Source: a virus
DNA: 64,000 bases
Reading direction: 5' to 3' (one strand)
Virus record (IMG/VR): IMGVR_UViG_3300042446_001484
Location: 16,603 to 80,602 of that record
A model generated the notes under the pieces. It searched no databases, had not been told where the DNA came from, and saw only the letters and a list, made by a program, of their open reading frames with translations. Below are positions 42,688 through 51,743 of this stretch, piece after piece. Both the position numbers and the translations under genes were made by a program. Position 1 is the stretch's first letter. Every line of letters begins with the position of its first letter.

Positions 42688-43219
42688 GTGTTAAAGTATA
42701 TGTGTCTTTTCTATATTTTTTATCATAATCAAGCATATCCAAATGTTTTGGGTTTTCAATGTTTAAATAACTAATAACTCTATTAACGTCTATTTTATTA
42801 ATATACATATTTTCATACGTTATTTGAAATAAATCTTTATTTTTTAATAAGGTTTTTAATTGTTCATATTTGTAAACAGTTTCTATTATTTTATTTTTAT
42901 TATCTTCAATCCACTCATTTGTTATTTCATATATGTCGTGCCACCTGCTTTTGTTATCAGCATTAATAAAACTTATGGCACTGTCAATATTATTTTCCCT
43001 ACTTAAACAAATAACTTTATCAAATTTTTCAATAACTTCATTTGGTGGATTGTATTCTTCGATAACAATTTTTTTTATTATATTATTTTTAATGAAAATT
43101 GAATTAAATGTGTTAGCATCGTAATGATCATAATCTACTTCAAAATTCAATTCTTTTGATATCCATTTACATAATGTGGTAGAACCACATCTTGTATGTG
43201 ATAGTATTAAAATTCTCAT
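42659..43219 (-). CDS. sulfotransferase-like protein 1
   Basis: A 186-aa protein. The 5'-phosphosulfate-type loop is SHTRCGSTTLCKWI at residues 7-20 and a 3'-phosphate-type motif is VICLSRENNIDSAISF around 69-84, the expected order for PAPS-dependent sulfotransferases. Small for the family. The 3' end overlaps the oxygenase gene by 29 bases. Ends KRKNII. Activity is inferred from motifs. Confidence 0.68.
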   Translation of the reverse strand: MRILILSHTRCGSTTLCKWISKELNFEVDYDHYDANTFNSIFIKNNIIKKIVIEEYNPPNEVIEKFDKVICLSRENNIDSAISFINADNKSRWHDIYEITNEWIEDNKNKIIETVYKYEQLKTLLKNKDLFQITYENMYINKIDVNRVISYLNIENPKHLDMLDYDKKYRKDTYTLTHDFKRKNII

Positions 43220-44269
43220 CTATATTAAAGTTTTATTTGTGTTGTCAATAAACTCATATAAATTATGAAAAAGGTTTTCATTTTTCCATACTTTATTAAA
43301 CTCTTTTTTAAATAACTCATGTTCTGGATGTTCCGTATCCCATACTTGTTTTAATTTAAATTCACCTTCTGAAAATGTCCCCCAATTAGTTATCTTACCA
43401 AAAAACACATTTACTCTTTTACCAAATATTGAGTACATTAAGTTGTAAAAAATACCCATTTCCATGTAATTGGAATCTTGAACCACAAATGATGTTTTAA
43501 CTGAAATTGGTAGAGTGCTTATGAATTTTAAATTATCAATTAAATTATCCCATTTACCACCCAACCTGGTTTTATTTTCATAGGTGTCTTTTGTACCAGC
43601 GTCGATGCTAATTTCACAAGAGTGGACATATCCGTGTATGTTTGGCATACTATCCCACATTTCTTTATTCCACATAGACGCATTTGTGTGTAGGTGTATG
43701 GAATTTAAGTTTGGGTATTTTTTAGGGTTAAAATTTCTTAGATAATTTCTGAATCCGACAGAAACAAACGGATCCCCTGATCCAGTAATATATAGGGTTT
43801 TAACATATTTCGAGTAGTGATTATCAATCTCCTCTATTGTTTTTTCTACACGTTTTATACCCTCACTATTTTCAACTATTAAATCAACTCTACATGATGG
43901 ACATTTGTAGTTACATGTTCTATCAAAATTCATCATCAAATAATCTGGTGCGTTATTTTTTACAATAGGGCTATTAACATTTGAATTTGATTTTAAAGTG
44001 ACTGGCCCAGATTCCGCACCATACTTCACTAATTTACTTAAATAAGGACAAAGCTCTTGACTACAATATCTAAATGAACCATCTAATATCGAGTTTCTTA
44101 TATCAATAATTGGTTCGCTATTATAAACATCTTTTAATGGAATTTCACTAAGTTCTACTTTGTTTGGTAACCAGGATGGACAGCACACAAAACAAACATT
44201 GTTATGTATTTCTAATGATGTAAATGGCACACTACACGTATAATTTTTTAAATCAATTTTATTACCCAT
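43220..44269 (-). CDS. N-twitch radical SAM protein 1
   Basis: A 349-aa radical SAM enzyme. The cluster motif is Cys119-x3-Cys123-x2-Cys126 in DRTCNYKCPSC. Upstream of it is a cysteine-bearing domain (Cys12, CFVCCPSW at 26-32, Cys69, Cys74) of the N-terminal twitch type that would hold an auxiliary Fe-S cluster. TGSGDPF near residue 163 is the SAM-binding GGE-like strand. Closely related to the protein at 52.2 kb (shared ISIDAGTKDTYENKTRL). Substrate unknown; cluster supply could come from the phage IscU/IscA set. Ends NKTLI. Confidence 0.88.
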   Translation of the reverse strand: MGNKIDLKNYTCSVPFTSLEIHNNVCFVCCPSWLPNKVELSEIPLKDVYNSEPIIDIRNSILDGSFRYCSQELCPYLSKLVKYGAESGPVTLKSNSNVNSPIVKNNAPDYLMMNFDRTCNYKCPSCRVDLIVENSEGIKRVEKTIEEIDNHYSKYVKTLYITGSGDPFVSVGFRNYLRNFNPKKYPNLNSIHLHTNASMWNKEMWDSMPNIHGYVHSCEISIDAGTKDTYENKTRLGGKWDNLIDNLKFISTLPISVKTSFVVQDSNYMEMGIFYNLMYSIFGKRVNVFFGKITNWGTFSEGEFKLKQVWDTEHPEHELFKKEFNKVWKNENLFHNLYEFIDNTNKTLI

Positions 44270-45439
44270 TTAAATTAATGTTTTAGGAATTGTTAAGTTT
44301 TTAACATCACAAATTTTATTTAAAAAAAACTCATTATATATTTTTTTTCTGTGTTGAAAATTAAAATATAATTCTTGGTTAAATCTACATATATCTAATA
44401 CTTTGGGGGTGTCATAGATACTAGCCAGTTCTTCAGCGCTTTTTATAACTTGTGTTATTTTATCTTTACCTAGCATCTCATCATAATCCTCATTAATCAC
44501 AGAATTAAATGTCTTGAATCCCATATCCCTTAAGGTTTTAAGATAGTGTTTAGATGGTGAATATATAACAAACGGGACACCTAAATAAATTGCTTTCCAG
44601 GTTTTTTCTGTCAGATGAATTGAATTTGGGTATAGCATTGTTTCCAATATAATATTAACTTTACTTTTATAATACCATTTGGGGTTTATGGTGTAAAGAT
44701 ACTTTTCCATAACTAAATCAGCACCATACATTACATCATCTTCTAACTGAATAGGGTTAAAGTTATCAACATCTATGTTTAATTCATTAAGTAATTCTTT
44801 ATTTAACAGATTTTTATTCGTGCTATTTTTTACCCAAGAAAATCTGGTGTCATTTAACAACCCCATATGATATAACCTCTCGATTAATTTATATTTTTCA
44901 TAACCCATTCTTCTATTTAAACATAAGAATTTTTTATCAGGTATGGTGTTAGGGTTTAATTCAGTTACATATGACTTTAAATGCTCATAGGTAGATAAAA
45001 AGAAATTAGGAAAAAAACAGGTGTTTAATATAAAATCCCCATATTTTGTTTTACCTATACCAATTTTAGATGAATCGTTATTTACAATTATTAATCTGTT
45101 AAAATCAATTTTATTTTTTTTTAACAAATTAAAAAAATTCAAGGATAAATTATCCACCCAAAGTTCGGCTTCCCCAGAATTATTACACATAAAATAGAAA
45201 TTTTCAGATTGTAACTTAATTAGTAATTCAATAAATTCACTAGAATGAGTATACGCTATGTTTGGGATATCGGAATTAGTCCATTCAGTTTCTAACAAAA
45301 AAAATAAAAAATTTAATTTTGTAACATCTACCTTATCGGTGTGGATATTTTTAAATAAGATGTCACTATCTATTTTTTCGATTGAATTTCTAATATTTGT
45401 ATTTGGTAAAATATCGCTATACCAAAATTGAATTTCCAT
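44270..45439 (-). CDS. GT10-like glycosyltransferase paralogue 1
   Basis: A 389-aa protein whose C-terminal half carries KKFLCLNRRMGYEKYKLIERL, NDTRFSW, then IHLTEKTWKAIYLGVPFVIYSP and LRDMGFKTF. This LTEKT-x-K-x(4)-G-x-PF pattern resembles the donor site of fucosyltransferase-type (GT10) enzymes. Two relatives lie at 55.1 and 61.9 kb. The N-terminal 150 residues are divergent. Family assignment is by motif pattern only. Ends PKTLI. Confidence 0.62.
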   Translation of the reverse strand: MEIQFWYSDILPNTNIRNSIEKIDSDILFKNIHTDKVDVTKLNFLFFLLETEWTNSDIPNIAYTHSSEFIELLIKLQSENFYFMCNNSGEAELWVDNLSLNFFNLLKKNKIDFNRLIIVNNDSSKIGIGKTKYGDFILNTCFFPNFFLSTYEHLKSYVTELNPNTIPDKKFLCLNRRMGYEKYKLIERLYHMGLLNDTRFSWVKNSTNKNLLNKELLNELNIDVDNFNPIQLEDDVMYGADLVMEKYLYTINPKWYYKSKVNIILETMLYPNSIHLTEKTWKAIYLGVPFVIYSPSKHYLKTLRDMGFKTFNSVINEDYDEMLGKDKITQVIKSAEELASIYDTPKVLDICRFNQELYFNFQHRKKIYNEFFLNKICDVKNLTIPKTLI

Positions 45440-46170
45440 TACAATAATGTTTTAGTTGTTTTTCTTTGGTCAAATTCTTTATAAAGATTATCATATTTCT
45501 GTTTAAAATTATCATCGTTCTCCATTACTGAATTAAAATGTTTACTTGAATTTATTTTTTCCATTTTAAAATCTCTATTTAGTTTTTTTGACACCCAATT
45601 TTCTAAATCTCTCAAACTGTTAATATCAAACCAGATAATATTTGGGTCGTTATTTGTAAGTTCAACTACTGGCATAAACAATATATCTAACATATTTTTA
45701 GTGTAAGATTCTTCTTTTGAAATTTCTAACCTAGATAAAAAATTATCAATAACTTTAATTCTATTTTCCGAATTATAAATGTCATTTGGTTTAATATTAA
45801 CAAACAGATCATTAGTTGTTAATTTTGAAAAGATGTCAGCAATATCAAGTTTGTTAATTCTGTGTAATTCGTCTATGATGTGTTTCCATAAAGATAAAAA
45901 TCTATCGTACTTATTTCGTTTTATTGAAATAATTTGGTTGTTCGTCCCAAATTTTTCTTGTAACATATGTAATGGTTCGTGCGCATGTACTAATCTATCC
46001 GCCAATTCTTCATTACCCATTTTTTCCCATTCATTGATTTTAATCAACTGATTATCATGGTTTGAGTTGAAATGCTCTATTGGTATTTTGTTTTTAACAC
46101 ACCTAATCATAAATGATGTTGATGCGCATCTTGGTAAACTTATAAAAATAAATTTTTTATCGACTAACAT
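45439..46170 (-). CDS. sulfotransferase-like protein 2
   Basis: A 243-aa protein. Residues 11-20 SLPRCASTSF form the 5'-phosphosulfate loop and IISIKRNKYDRFLSLWKH near residue 80 is a good 3'-phosphate-binding motif, as in PAPS-dependent carbohydrate sulfotransferases. HAHEPLHM between them may contain the catalytic His. This is the clearest sulfotransferase of the three. Ends KTTKTLL. TAATG junction with the next gene. Confidence 0.78.
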   Translation of the reverse strand: MLVDKKFIFISLPRCASTSFMIRCVKNKIPIEHFNSNHDNQLIKINEWEKMGNEELADRLVHAHEPLHMLQEKFGTNNQIISIKRNKYDRFLSLWKHIIDELHRINKLDIADIFSKLTTNDLFVNIKPNDIYNSENRIKVIDNFLSRLEISKEESYTKNMLDILFMPVVELTNNDPNIIWFDINSLRDLENWVSKKLNRDFKMEKINSSKHFNSVMENDDNFKQKYDNLYKEFDQRKTTKTLL

Positions 46171-46839
46171 TTAAACTAATGAGGGTTTAATATATAATTT
46201 TTTATATAGAAATTCGCTAAATCTTTTATGACCATTAAAACTAAAATGATAATCTTTTATATTACCCTCAGTGTGTTGACCTATTGTTTCAATTTTACCG
46301 TCTAAAAAATCTAAAACATCCCATATTAATATTTTATCTGTTTTATTATTTAATTGTGCTTGTATAAATTCAAATCGTTTATCTTGTCTTTCTTTAAATA
46401 ATTTATTGTCGGAAAATAAAACACCATAATTTAATACCGTTTCAATTTCTAATTTATCTTCACAAAAATATCTTTCCATTTTTAAATCAATAGAAAGTTG
46501 ATAAAGTCCTTCAGCATAAATTGTTTGAAACCCATCACCCGTTGATTTAGGTATATCAAATCTTTGGTAAAATGTTTTTTCAATTATCACCACATCATTT
46601 GGTTCTATCATGTTAAAATTATCAATAATAGAATCTAAAATATAGTCATTACTTGCACCGCTTTTTCCTAGATTTTTTACGTCATATCCTAAAGTTTTAC
46701 CTAATAAATTAGGCCATATATCACTGCCTAGTTTTTTATATTCGTTATAATATCTAAAATCACCGTCTCTAATTCTTAGGTTTTCTACACACCCGTCTCC
46801 AGAAGTAAATGAATCCCCAAATGTCCAAATAGTTGCCAT
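46171..46839 (-). CDS. SGNH/GDSL-like hydrolase
   Basis: A 222-aa protein with block I TFGDSFTSG (Ser10), block II-III KSGASNDYIL and C-terminal DYHFSFNGHKRF (Asp196, His198), so the catalytic set looks complete. WPNLLGK after block I is typical of sugar O-acyl esterase or transferase relatives. One base from its neighbours on both sides. Ends IKPSLV. Confidence 0.82.
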   Translation of the reverse strand: MATIWTFGDSFTSGDGCVENLRIRDGDFRYYNEYKKLGSDIWPNLLGKTLGYDVKNLGKSGASNDYILDSIIDNFNMIEPNDVVIIEKTFYQRFDIPKSTGDGFQTIYAEGLYQLSIDLKMERYFCEDKLEIETVLNYGVLFSDNKLFKERQDKRFEFIQAQLNNKTDKILIWDVLDFLDGKIETIGQHTEGNIKDYHFSFNGHKRFSEFLYKKLYIKPSLV

Positions 46840-46840
46840 A

Positions 46841-47530
46841 TTAAATTAATTGATTTCTTTTTTCAAATATTTTTTCAAATTTTTCCCAAACAAAAGATTT
46901 CAATTCATTATTTACTATTAATTTATTTGGTCTTTTTGTAGATACGTTTTTCTTTTCTATTATTAATTTTTCACCAAACCTATTTTCAATGAAATTGACA
47001 AAATCGTCTAATTTTTTAATATCAAATTCATATGTGCATTTTACATTACTTTTCCAATAGCGTTCAGATATTAGAGTTATTATTATTCCATAAATTTCTT
47101 TGGGTACGTTTATAATATCTTCGGTGTTCCTTTTTAATAATTTCAAAAAACATTCTTCATTAGAGGTATGATTTAATGAGTAAAGTTTATTTACAAATTC
47201 GCTATCAAATATCTCATAAATAACATTATTATTGATGTCCTCCCATTTACATACTGGTTCATATTCACTATATAATTCTATATAATCCCAAATAAAATTT
47301 AATGAACTTAACCATTTTTCAAACCAATCTCTAGTGATACATATTGTTTCTTTTTTACCAAACTTAGTTAAGCACTCGTTTAGTGGTATATGCATATGGG
47401 TATGTTGTTCGAAGTGTTCGCTATATTTTTTTAAATTTAAACTTGAGTTTAATAATGCAGTTTCTATTGAGTCGCTAGCACATTTAGGGGTGATCACCCA
47501 TAAAAGGTCATCGTTTATTAAATAACCCAT
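46841..47530 (-). CDS. sulfotransferase-like protein 3
   Basis: A 229-aa protein with an N-terminal VITPKCASDSIETALL loop (residues 12-27, Lys in place of Arg in the 5' loop) and ETICITRDWFEKWLSSLNF near 61-79 resembling the 3'-phosphate motif (R-x(6)-S). HMHIPL lies between them. Weaker match than protein 2. Ends KRNQLI. Confidence 0.62.
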   Translation of the reverse strand: MGYLINDDLLWVITPKCASDSIETALLNSSLNLKKYSEHFEQHTHMHIPLNECLTKFGKKETICITRDWFEKWLSSLNFIWDYIELYSEYEPVCKWEDINNNVIYEIFDSEFVNKLYSLNHTSNEECFLKLLKRNTEDIINVPKEIYGIIITLISERYWKSNVKCTYEFDIKKLDDFVNFIENRFGEKLIIEKKNVSTKRPNKLIVNNELKSFVWEKFEKIFEKRNQLI

Positions 47531-47532
47531 AA

Positions 47533-47850
47533 CTAAAGAAATGTTTTTTTAGTTTTATATTTAATCGTGTCACTATGTTTACTCATAAATTCCATTTCAA
47601 CTTCTTTCCATTTATCAAGTGGACAAGATTTGTCTTTAGTAAGATATGTTGTTTCAGTGTAAACTTTTGCGCCTAAAGGGCAACCACATTCTTTACATTT
47701 AAAAAGCCATTTCTTGTATTTTAAAATTTCTATTTTAGAGGGGCATTCTAAACATATTGCGAATCTTTTATCTGCTAATTCCTTTTGTTCTGGTGTGTGA
47801 TTTATAACATTATACCACGCATTTAATATTTCTTTAAAATTTATTTTCAT
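47533..47850 (-). CDS. zinc-ribbon-like small protein
   Basis: A 105-aa protein with CLECPSK, CKECGCPLGAK and SCPLDKW: two Cys pairs plus extra Cys, the pattern of short DUF6171-type phage proteins thought to bind zinc. The remainder is charged. Ends KTKKTFL. Confidence 0.7.
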   Translation of the reverse strand: MKINFKEILNAWYNVINHTPEQKELADKRFAICLECPSKIEILKYKKWLFKCKECGCPLGAKVYTETTYLTKDKSCPLDKWKEVEMEFMSKHSDTIKYKTKKTFL

Positions 47851-47851
47851 A

Positions 47852-48436
47852 CTATAAAAGTGTTTTTTTATAATCTTTTTTTTGTTTTAATTTCACCCAA
47901 TTAACTAGTGTATATCTAATCCCACTTTTTACTGGCACTACTCTATGTTCAATATTTGATAAAAATAATATCAAATTTCCTGTACCCTTTTCAACTGTTA
48001 GGGTCCCATTCTGATCATCTTTTATTTGTAAATCACCCTCTCCATACTCATCATTTAGTTGTATCACTAATGAACAATACCTGTCATAATCCGTTATTTT
48101 TTTTCCATGAGCATCTCTATGCCAGCCAAAATGTCCGCCTGGATGATACTCAGTAAACTGAAATTGACTTTCTTTAAAATCTAAATCGAACCCTTTAACA
48201 AAAATATGTTGATTTAATAATTTACTCATTTTTTCTAATAAAAATGGAAATTTTTTATAATAGGGGTAAAATACTTGATTTGATTTTCTAATATCGGTAT
48301 TAACGTCGCCACCATCGGTGTAATTGGTAAGAATTTCCGATGGTACTAATTTTAATTCTTTTAATGAAAAATCTAATATTAAATCACATTCTTCTTTTGT
48401 TAAAAAGGTTGACTCTATTGTATATGTAAATGGCAT
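47852..48436 (-). CDS. 2-oxoglutarate/Fe(II) oxygenase (PKHD-like)
   Basis: A 194-aa dioxygenase with a complete set: His106 and Asp108 (GWHRDAH), distal His164 (SNIEHRVVPV) and Arg174 (GIRYTLVNW). The core SLVIQLNDEYGEGDLQI is typical of the prolyl/PKHD hydroxylase group. Ends YKKTLL. Confidence 0.88.
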   Translation of the reverse strand: MPFTYTIESTFLTKEECDLILDFSLKELKLVPSEILTNYTDGGDVNTDIRKSNQVFYPYYKKFPFLLEKMSKLLNQHIFVKGFDLDFKESQFQFTEYHPGGHFGWHRDAHGKKITDYDRYCSLVIQLNDEYGEGDLQIKDDQNGTLTVEKGTGNLILFLSNIEHRVVPVKSGIRYTLVNWVKLKQKKDYKKTLL

Positions 48437-48447
48437 AATTTATTTTT

Positions 48448-48981
48448 TTATAATAATGATTTTGTTTTTTTTGCGACGTAATCAGAAGGTTTCCAATGTA
48501 AAAAAAATTGGACAACTCTTTCTTTCTCCAGACATATTAAGGGTTCCCTCCAATGTGTGATTTTATCCGCATCAAATAATAAAATACCGTCACCAATATT
48601 TGTGTTGAAACAATATTCCTTATTTCCGATTTCCGCACATAACGGCCATTCTTTATTTATTGTGGATTCTAAACATATAGACATAGTAACACTAATGTCT
48701 TTTCTATCTAAATGTTTTTTTAACATTGAGGTGTTCATATATTCCCTAACAAATGTGTTTACATTGAATAAATCATCAAAATTATTGTTATATTCTAACA
48801 CTTTTGATTTTAATTTATTTAAATAGGTATTAAACGCAAATGAAGGGGCAAACCCATATGATATATTGGTGCCAGTATATTCATTATCCACCGAGATTTG
48901 ATATTTTCTTTCGAAATCAAATTGATTCGTTAAGTATTCACACTCATCCTTAGTAAGAATATTTGGTATGAAATGTATCAT
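48448..48981 (-). CDS. 2-oxoglutarate/Fe(II) oxygenase-like protein
   Basis: A 177-aa protein with His90 and Asp92 (KKHLDRKD), distal His143 (KITHWREP) and Arg155 (EKERVVQFFLHW). The spacing matches the other small oxygenases of the window. Ends TKSLL, the first member of the consecutive tailed group in transcription order. The 142-base gap before it holds at most one tiny frame. Confidence 0.8.
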   Translation of the reverse strand: MIHFIPNILTKDECEYLTNQFDFERKYQISVDNEYTGTNISYGFAPSFAFNTYLNKLKSKVLEYNNNFDDLFNVNTFVREYMNTSMLKKHLDRKDISVTMSICLESTINKEWPLCAEIGNKEYCFNTNIGDGILLFDADKITHWREPLICLEKERVVQFFLHWKPSDYVAKKTKSLL

Positions 48982-49004
48982 AAAATAACTTATTAGATTT
49001 TATA

Positions 49005-49094
49005 CTAACTGTTTGCTGTTACAATTAAACTACCTATTGTTGTAATTGTGGTGTTTAAAGTATTGATGTCTGTATTTGATATAATTGTTGCCAT
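49005..49094 (-). CDS. possible 29-aa peptide
   Basis: A short frame MATIISNTDI... rich in Thr/Ile/Asn in an otherwise empty 142-base gap. No homology recognised; it may be chance. Confidence 0.3.
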   Translation of the reverse strand: MATIISNTDINTLNTTITTIGSLIVTANS

Positions 49095-49123
49095 TTTTTA
49101 TTTAAATTTATTTAAGAAGGTTA

Positions 49124-50611
49124 TTAACATACTGGAAAACAGTAATTAGATTGACAAGACATATACTTCGGACATGATGGACAGACGGACCAGCAAACGT
49201 TTGTACATGTCCAATTGGGACAAGATATAAGGTTATGTTCAATTGAAACATATGATTCGTTATTGGTTGACCCGGCTGTTTTAGTTAAAAATAACATAGC
49301 GGTATCAACTGAAATAAACCAACCAGAGAACACTCTCTTAACTTGAATATTTGATGTAACTGTTTTTCTTACAAAATTTATATTATCATCAGTAGTATCT
49401 AATAATATAACCACATCTCCTGGAAATATCCCCCATAATGATTTAAACATAACCACACCTTCTCTGTCTATCAAATACTTTGAGCCCATAGTATCTTCCC
49501 AGGTACTAGCATCTTCAAATGTTAATTCATTTATAAAAGTTAAGGTGTTTACTTTTTGTTTTTTGGTTACGACATTAGTTGTATATATTGCATCACTTAC
49601 CAACGTATCGTACGTAAGCCCAAATTCGGAGGATACGTAACTATCTATACTAGTTCCCTTTTCATTTGGTATTTCAATTGTTTTAATAACGTCCCCAATT
49701 TGTAAATCCAATGCAGTTTTTAATGTCCCATCTGCCATTTCTACCATATCAGTATTCAATAATTTAGGTTGAAAACCGGTAGGTGGGTTTGTACTATAAC
49801 TCTCTTTGAAATCTGAATATACTTCAAATGTGATTGAATCATATGTCACATTATCTAGTAACATATTTTGATTCAATTTTGTATATTGGCCAATTTGAAT
49901 TGATTCTAAATTTGGTGGGACTAAAATGTTTAAACTTCTTATAACCGTTAAATGCCCTTCCCATAGTTTATTGACGTTACATAGGTACTCCATTAAAAAA
50001 TACTCACTTGTAACATTATTTGCTATTATAGTGTCTAATTCAGATTGAGTTGTAACTTTAAAAAATTTTGGATAAATTAACTTGTCATAACCTGGAAATC
50101 TAGATTTTAAAATAAAATTAGGGTGTTCGCCGTTATCATTTATAGATGTGATATTTGACACCAATGTGTTATTTTCGTCAATGTACGCAAATTGGGAGCC
50201 AAAAGAAGAATCTTTAATTAGATTCATGAACTCTATTTTATCCTTACAATATGTGTCATCCACTAGTGCTGTTGTGTCATATGCACTCCTAATAATTAAA
50301 GTCGTTTCAGTATCTTCTATGTATGGAACTGTAATGGAAGTAGCTCCAACCCCATGAAATTCATATGTAACAGAACTTCCGCTATAATGTGTCATTAATG
50401 TCACGTGTAATGGACCAATATCACCAACATAATGTATCGTTTGGAAATTATTATCCTCAACAAATTGATATAAACTTGTTAAATCCAAACAATCTGCATC
50501 GTCTTCCACTTTTTCGGGACCATCCCAACCAACCGCAGTGTTTATTTCGATGGGTCTTAAATTACCATCCTTATCGTACATAAAATCTGATCCTATCAAT
50601 ACTGTTCTCAT
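49124..50611 (-). CDS. phage protein with Hint-like segment and Cys-rich tail
   Basis: A 495-aa protein. The N-terminus MRTVLIGSDFMYDKDGNLRPIEINTAVGWDG resembles the GSDF/EIN-T start of uncharacterised marine phage proteins with an ATP-grasp-like look. About residues 285-460 (VEMADGTLKTALDLQIGDVIKTI ... FSGWFISVDT ... SIEHN) resemble a degenerate Hint (intein-like) domain, here without an N-terminal catalytic Cys. The last 33 residues hold eight cysteines (464, 469, 473, 477, 480, 486, 491, 495), suggesting metal binding, disulfides or modification. Radical SAM genes lie on both sides. Function not established. Confidence 0.6.
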   Translation of the reverse strand: MRTVLIGSDFMYDKDGNLRPIEINTAVGWDGPEKVEDDADCLDLTSLYQFVEDNNFQTIHYVGDIGPLHVTLMTHYSGSSVTYEFHGVGATSITVPYIEDTETTLIIRSAYDTTALVDDTYCKDKIEFMNLIKDSSFGSQFAYIDENNTLVSNITSINDNGEHPNFILKSRFPGYDKLIYPKFFKVTTQSELDTIIANNVTSEYFLMEYLCNVNKLWEGHLTVIRSLNILVPPNLESIQIGQYTKLNQNMLLDNVTYDSITFEVYSDFKESYSTNPPTGFQPKLLNTDMVEMADGTLKTALDLQIGDVIKTIEIPNEKGTSIDSYVSSEFGLTYDTLVSDAIYTTNVVTKKQKVNTLTFINELTFEDASTWEDTMGSKYLIDREGVVMFKSLWGIFPGDVVILLDTTDDNINFVRKTVTSNIQVKRVFSGWFISVDTAMLFLTKTAGSTNNESYVSIEHNLISCPNWTCTNVCWSVCPSCPKYMSCQSNYCFPVC

Positions 50612-50635
50612 ATTTTCTAATTTATATATAAATAC

Positions 50636-50851
50636 TTATTTTTTATCTTTTACCCCGAACTTTATCCATCTATACCAAATCCTTTCGTGTAGGTAATATT
50701 GAATAGGTTTGTACACCAATTCAGCCACACCAAAGGTCGCGCCAATCTTAATTGATCCACTAACCCACCACATTATAAGGAAACCTATTATAGTGCTTAT
50801 AATGCGATAGGATATTGTTTTCGCAATATGTCGTTTACGTTCTACAATCAT
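50636..50851 (-). CDS. DUF2061 membrane protein
   Basis: A 71-aa protein with KRHIAKTISYRIISTIIGFLIMWW and FGVAELVYKPIQYYLHERIWYRW, the standard DUF2061 layout (two membrane segments, conserved E-x(3)-K-x(3)-Y-x(2)-HER-W). In bacteria DUF2061 is often found near or fused to APS kinase, and a cysC-like gene is 0.9 kb away here. TAATG overlap with the upstream gene. Confidence 0.88.
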   Translation of the reverse strand: MIVERKRHIAKTISYRIISTIIGFLIMWWVSGSIKIGATFGVAELVYKPIQYYLHERIWYRWIKFGVKDKK

Positions 50852-51231
50852 TATCCTTTTGTTTGGTCATATTTTATTGAACCATCAGCGGTCATATGTC
50901 CAGTTCTAATCGCAGTTCCACTTATTACCGCAACATCCGCCGGTGGCTCATGATAAATTACATCGTAACCAACACCTCTACCGTAATTAACCGATTCGAT
51001 ATCTGGGATAATTGATAGTAAAATCTTATCAAAATTCTCGTTAAAAAAGGGCTCCTGGATTAACATTTGAAAAACCTCTTGAGCTGTTTTAGGGTTGTTC
51101 TCGTCAACTTCAACATCCCTAATAGCTACCCATATGTTCTTACCTTGGTCCATTTGTTGACGGATCAACCATTCGTGACCTTTATGCCAATTTTGCCACC
51201 TACCGATGTACATTGCATATTTCTTACTCAT
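50851..51231 (-). CDS. nucleotidyltransferase (HxGH family)
   Basis: A 126-aa protein with YIGRWQNWHKGHEWLI (His16-x-Gly-His19) and ISGTAIR (the ISxTxIR signature), the two motifs of cytidylyl/adenylyl-transferases such as NadM and glycerol-3-phosphate cytidylyltransferase. It would activate a small molecule with a nucleotide. Between DUF2061, an oxygenase and CysC, a role in activation of a sulfur or sugar compound is possible but unproved; it is too small for ATP sulfurylase. Confidence 0.8.
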   Translation of the reverse strand: MSKKYAMYIGRWQNWHKGHEWLIRQQMDQGKNIWVAIRDVEVDENNPKTAQEVFQMLIQEPFFNENFDKILLSIIPDIESVNYGRGVGYDVIYHEPPADVAVISGTAIRTGHMTADGSIKYDQTKG

Positions 51232-51743
51232 ATATTGTTATTTTTTAATTTACAAAAAAACGTGAAAGTTAATCTACCATTATTAATATCGTTACCAAAA
51301 GATTCTTTTAAAGAGTGTAACTCATTCGCTGGATAAATTACTAATCTATTATAAACGTTTTCCAAGTAACCGGTTTCTTCACCTAAATCATTATAAAAAG
51401 ACGTACCTGAATTTTTTTGTGGGTTTGGTGCTAGGTATAAAACCCCAGCATAATCAAAACCATAATCACGATGTGTGTTTTTTTTACCTACATTATGTTC
51501 TTCCAATGTATAATGAAAAAAACACCTCATATCACAATTATCAAATTTTATATTAGTTTCAACTAACTTTTCTTTAATCTTTTCATGTAAATCAAGTGTC
51601 AACATGTTTCCATTTAAACACCTAAACCCTTTCCAACCTTCACTTTCAGGTAATGATTTAGTATAATCTAATAACAACGCTTCCTCTCTTATTTCATCAA
51701 CATTGTCTAAAAAATTGTCAATGATAATACCATTTGTCATCAT
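51228..51743 (-). CDS. DUF6445-like 2-oxoglutarate/Fe(II) oxygenase
   Basis: A 171-aa protein (start MMTNG; the second Met is also possible). Triad: His91 and Asp93 (NTHRDYG), His143 (ANELHSLKESFG), Arg157 (NGRLTFTFF). AGVLYLAPNP and the YPANELHS motif match small phage and bacterial DUF6445-type proteins. Four-base overlaps on both sides link it to CysC and the nucleotidyltransferase. Confidence 0.82.
   Translation of the reverse strand: MMTNGIIIDNFLDNVDEIREEALLLDYTKSLPESEGWKGFRCLNGNMLTLDLHEKIKEKLVETNIKFDNCDMRCFFHYTLEEHNVGKKNTHRDYGFDYAGVLYLAPNPQKNSGTSFYNDLGEETGYLENVYNRLVIYPANELHSLKESFGNDINNGRLTFTFFCKLKNNNI

Noticed and set aside
50627-50634. TATAAATA as a plus-strand late promoter
   Set aside because: No plus-strand gene follows; the octamer is frequent by chance in this AT-rich sequence.
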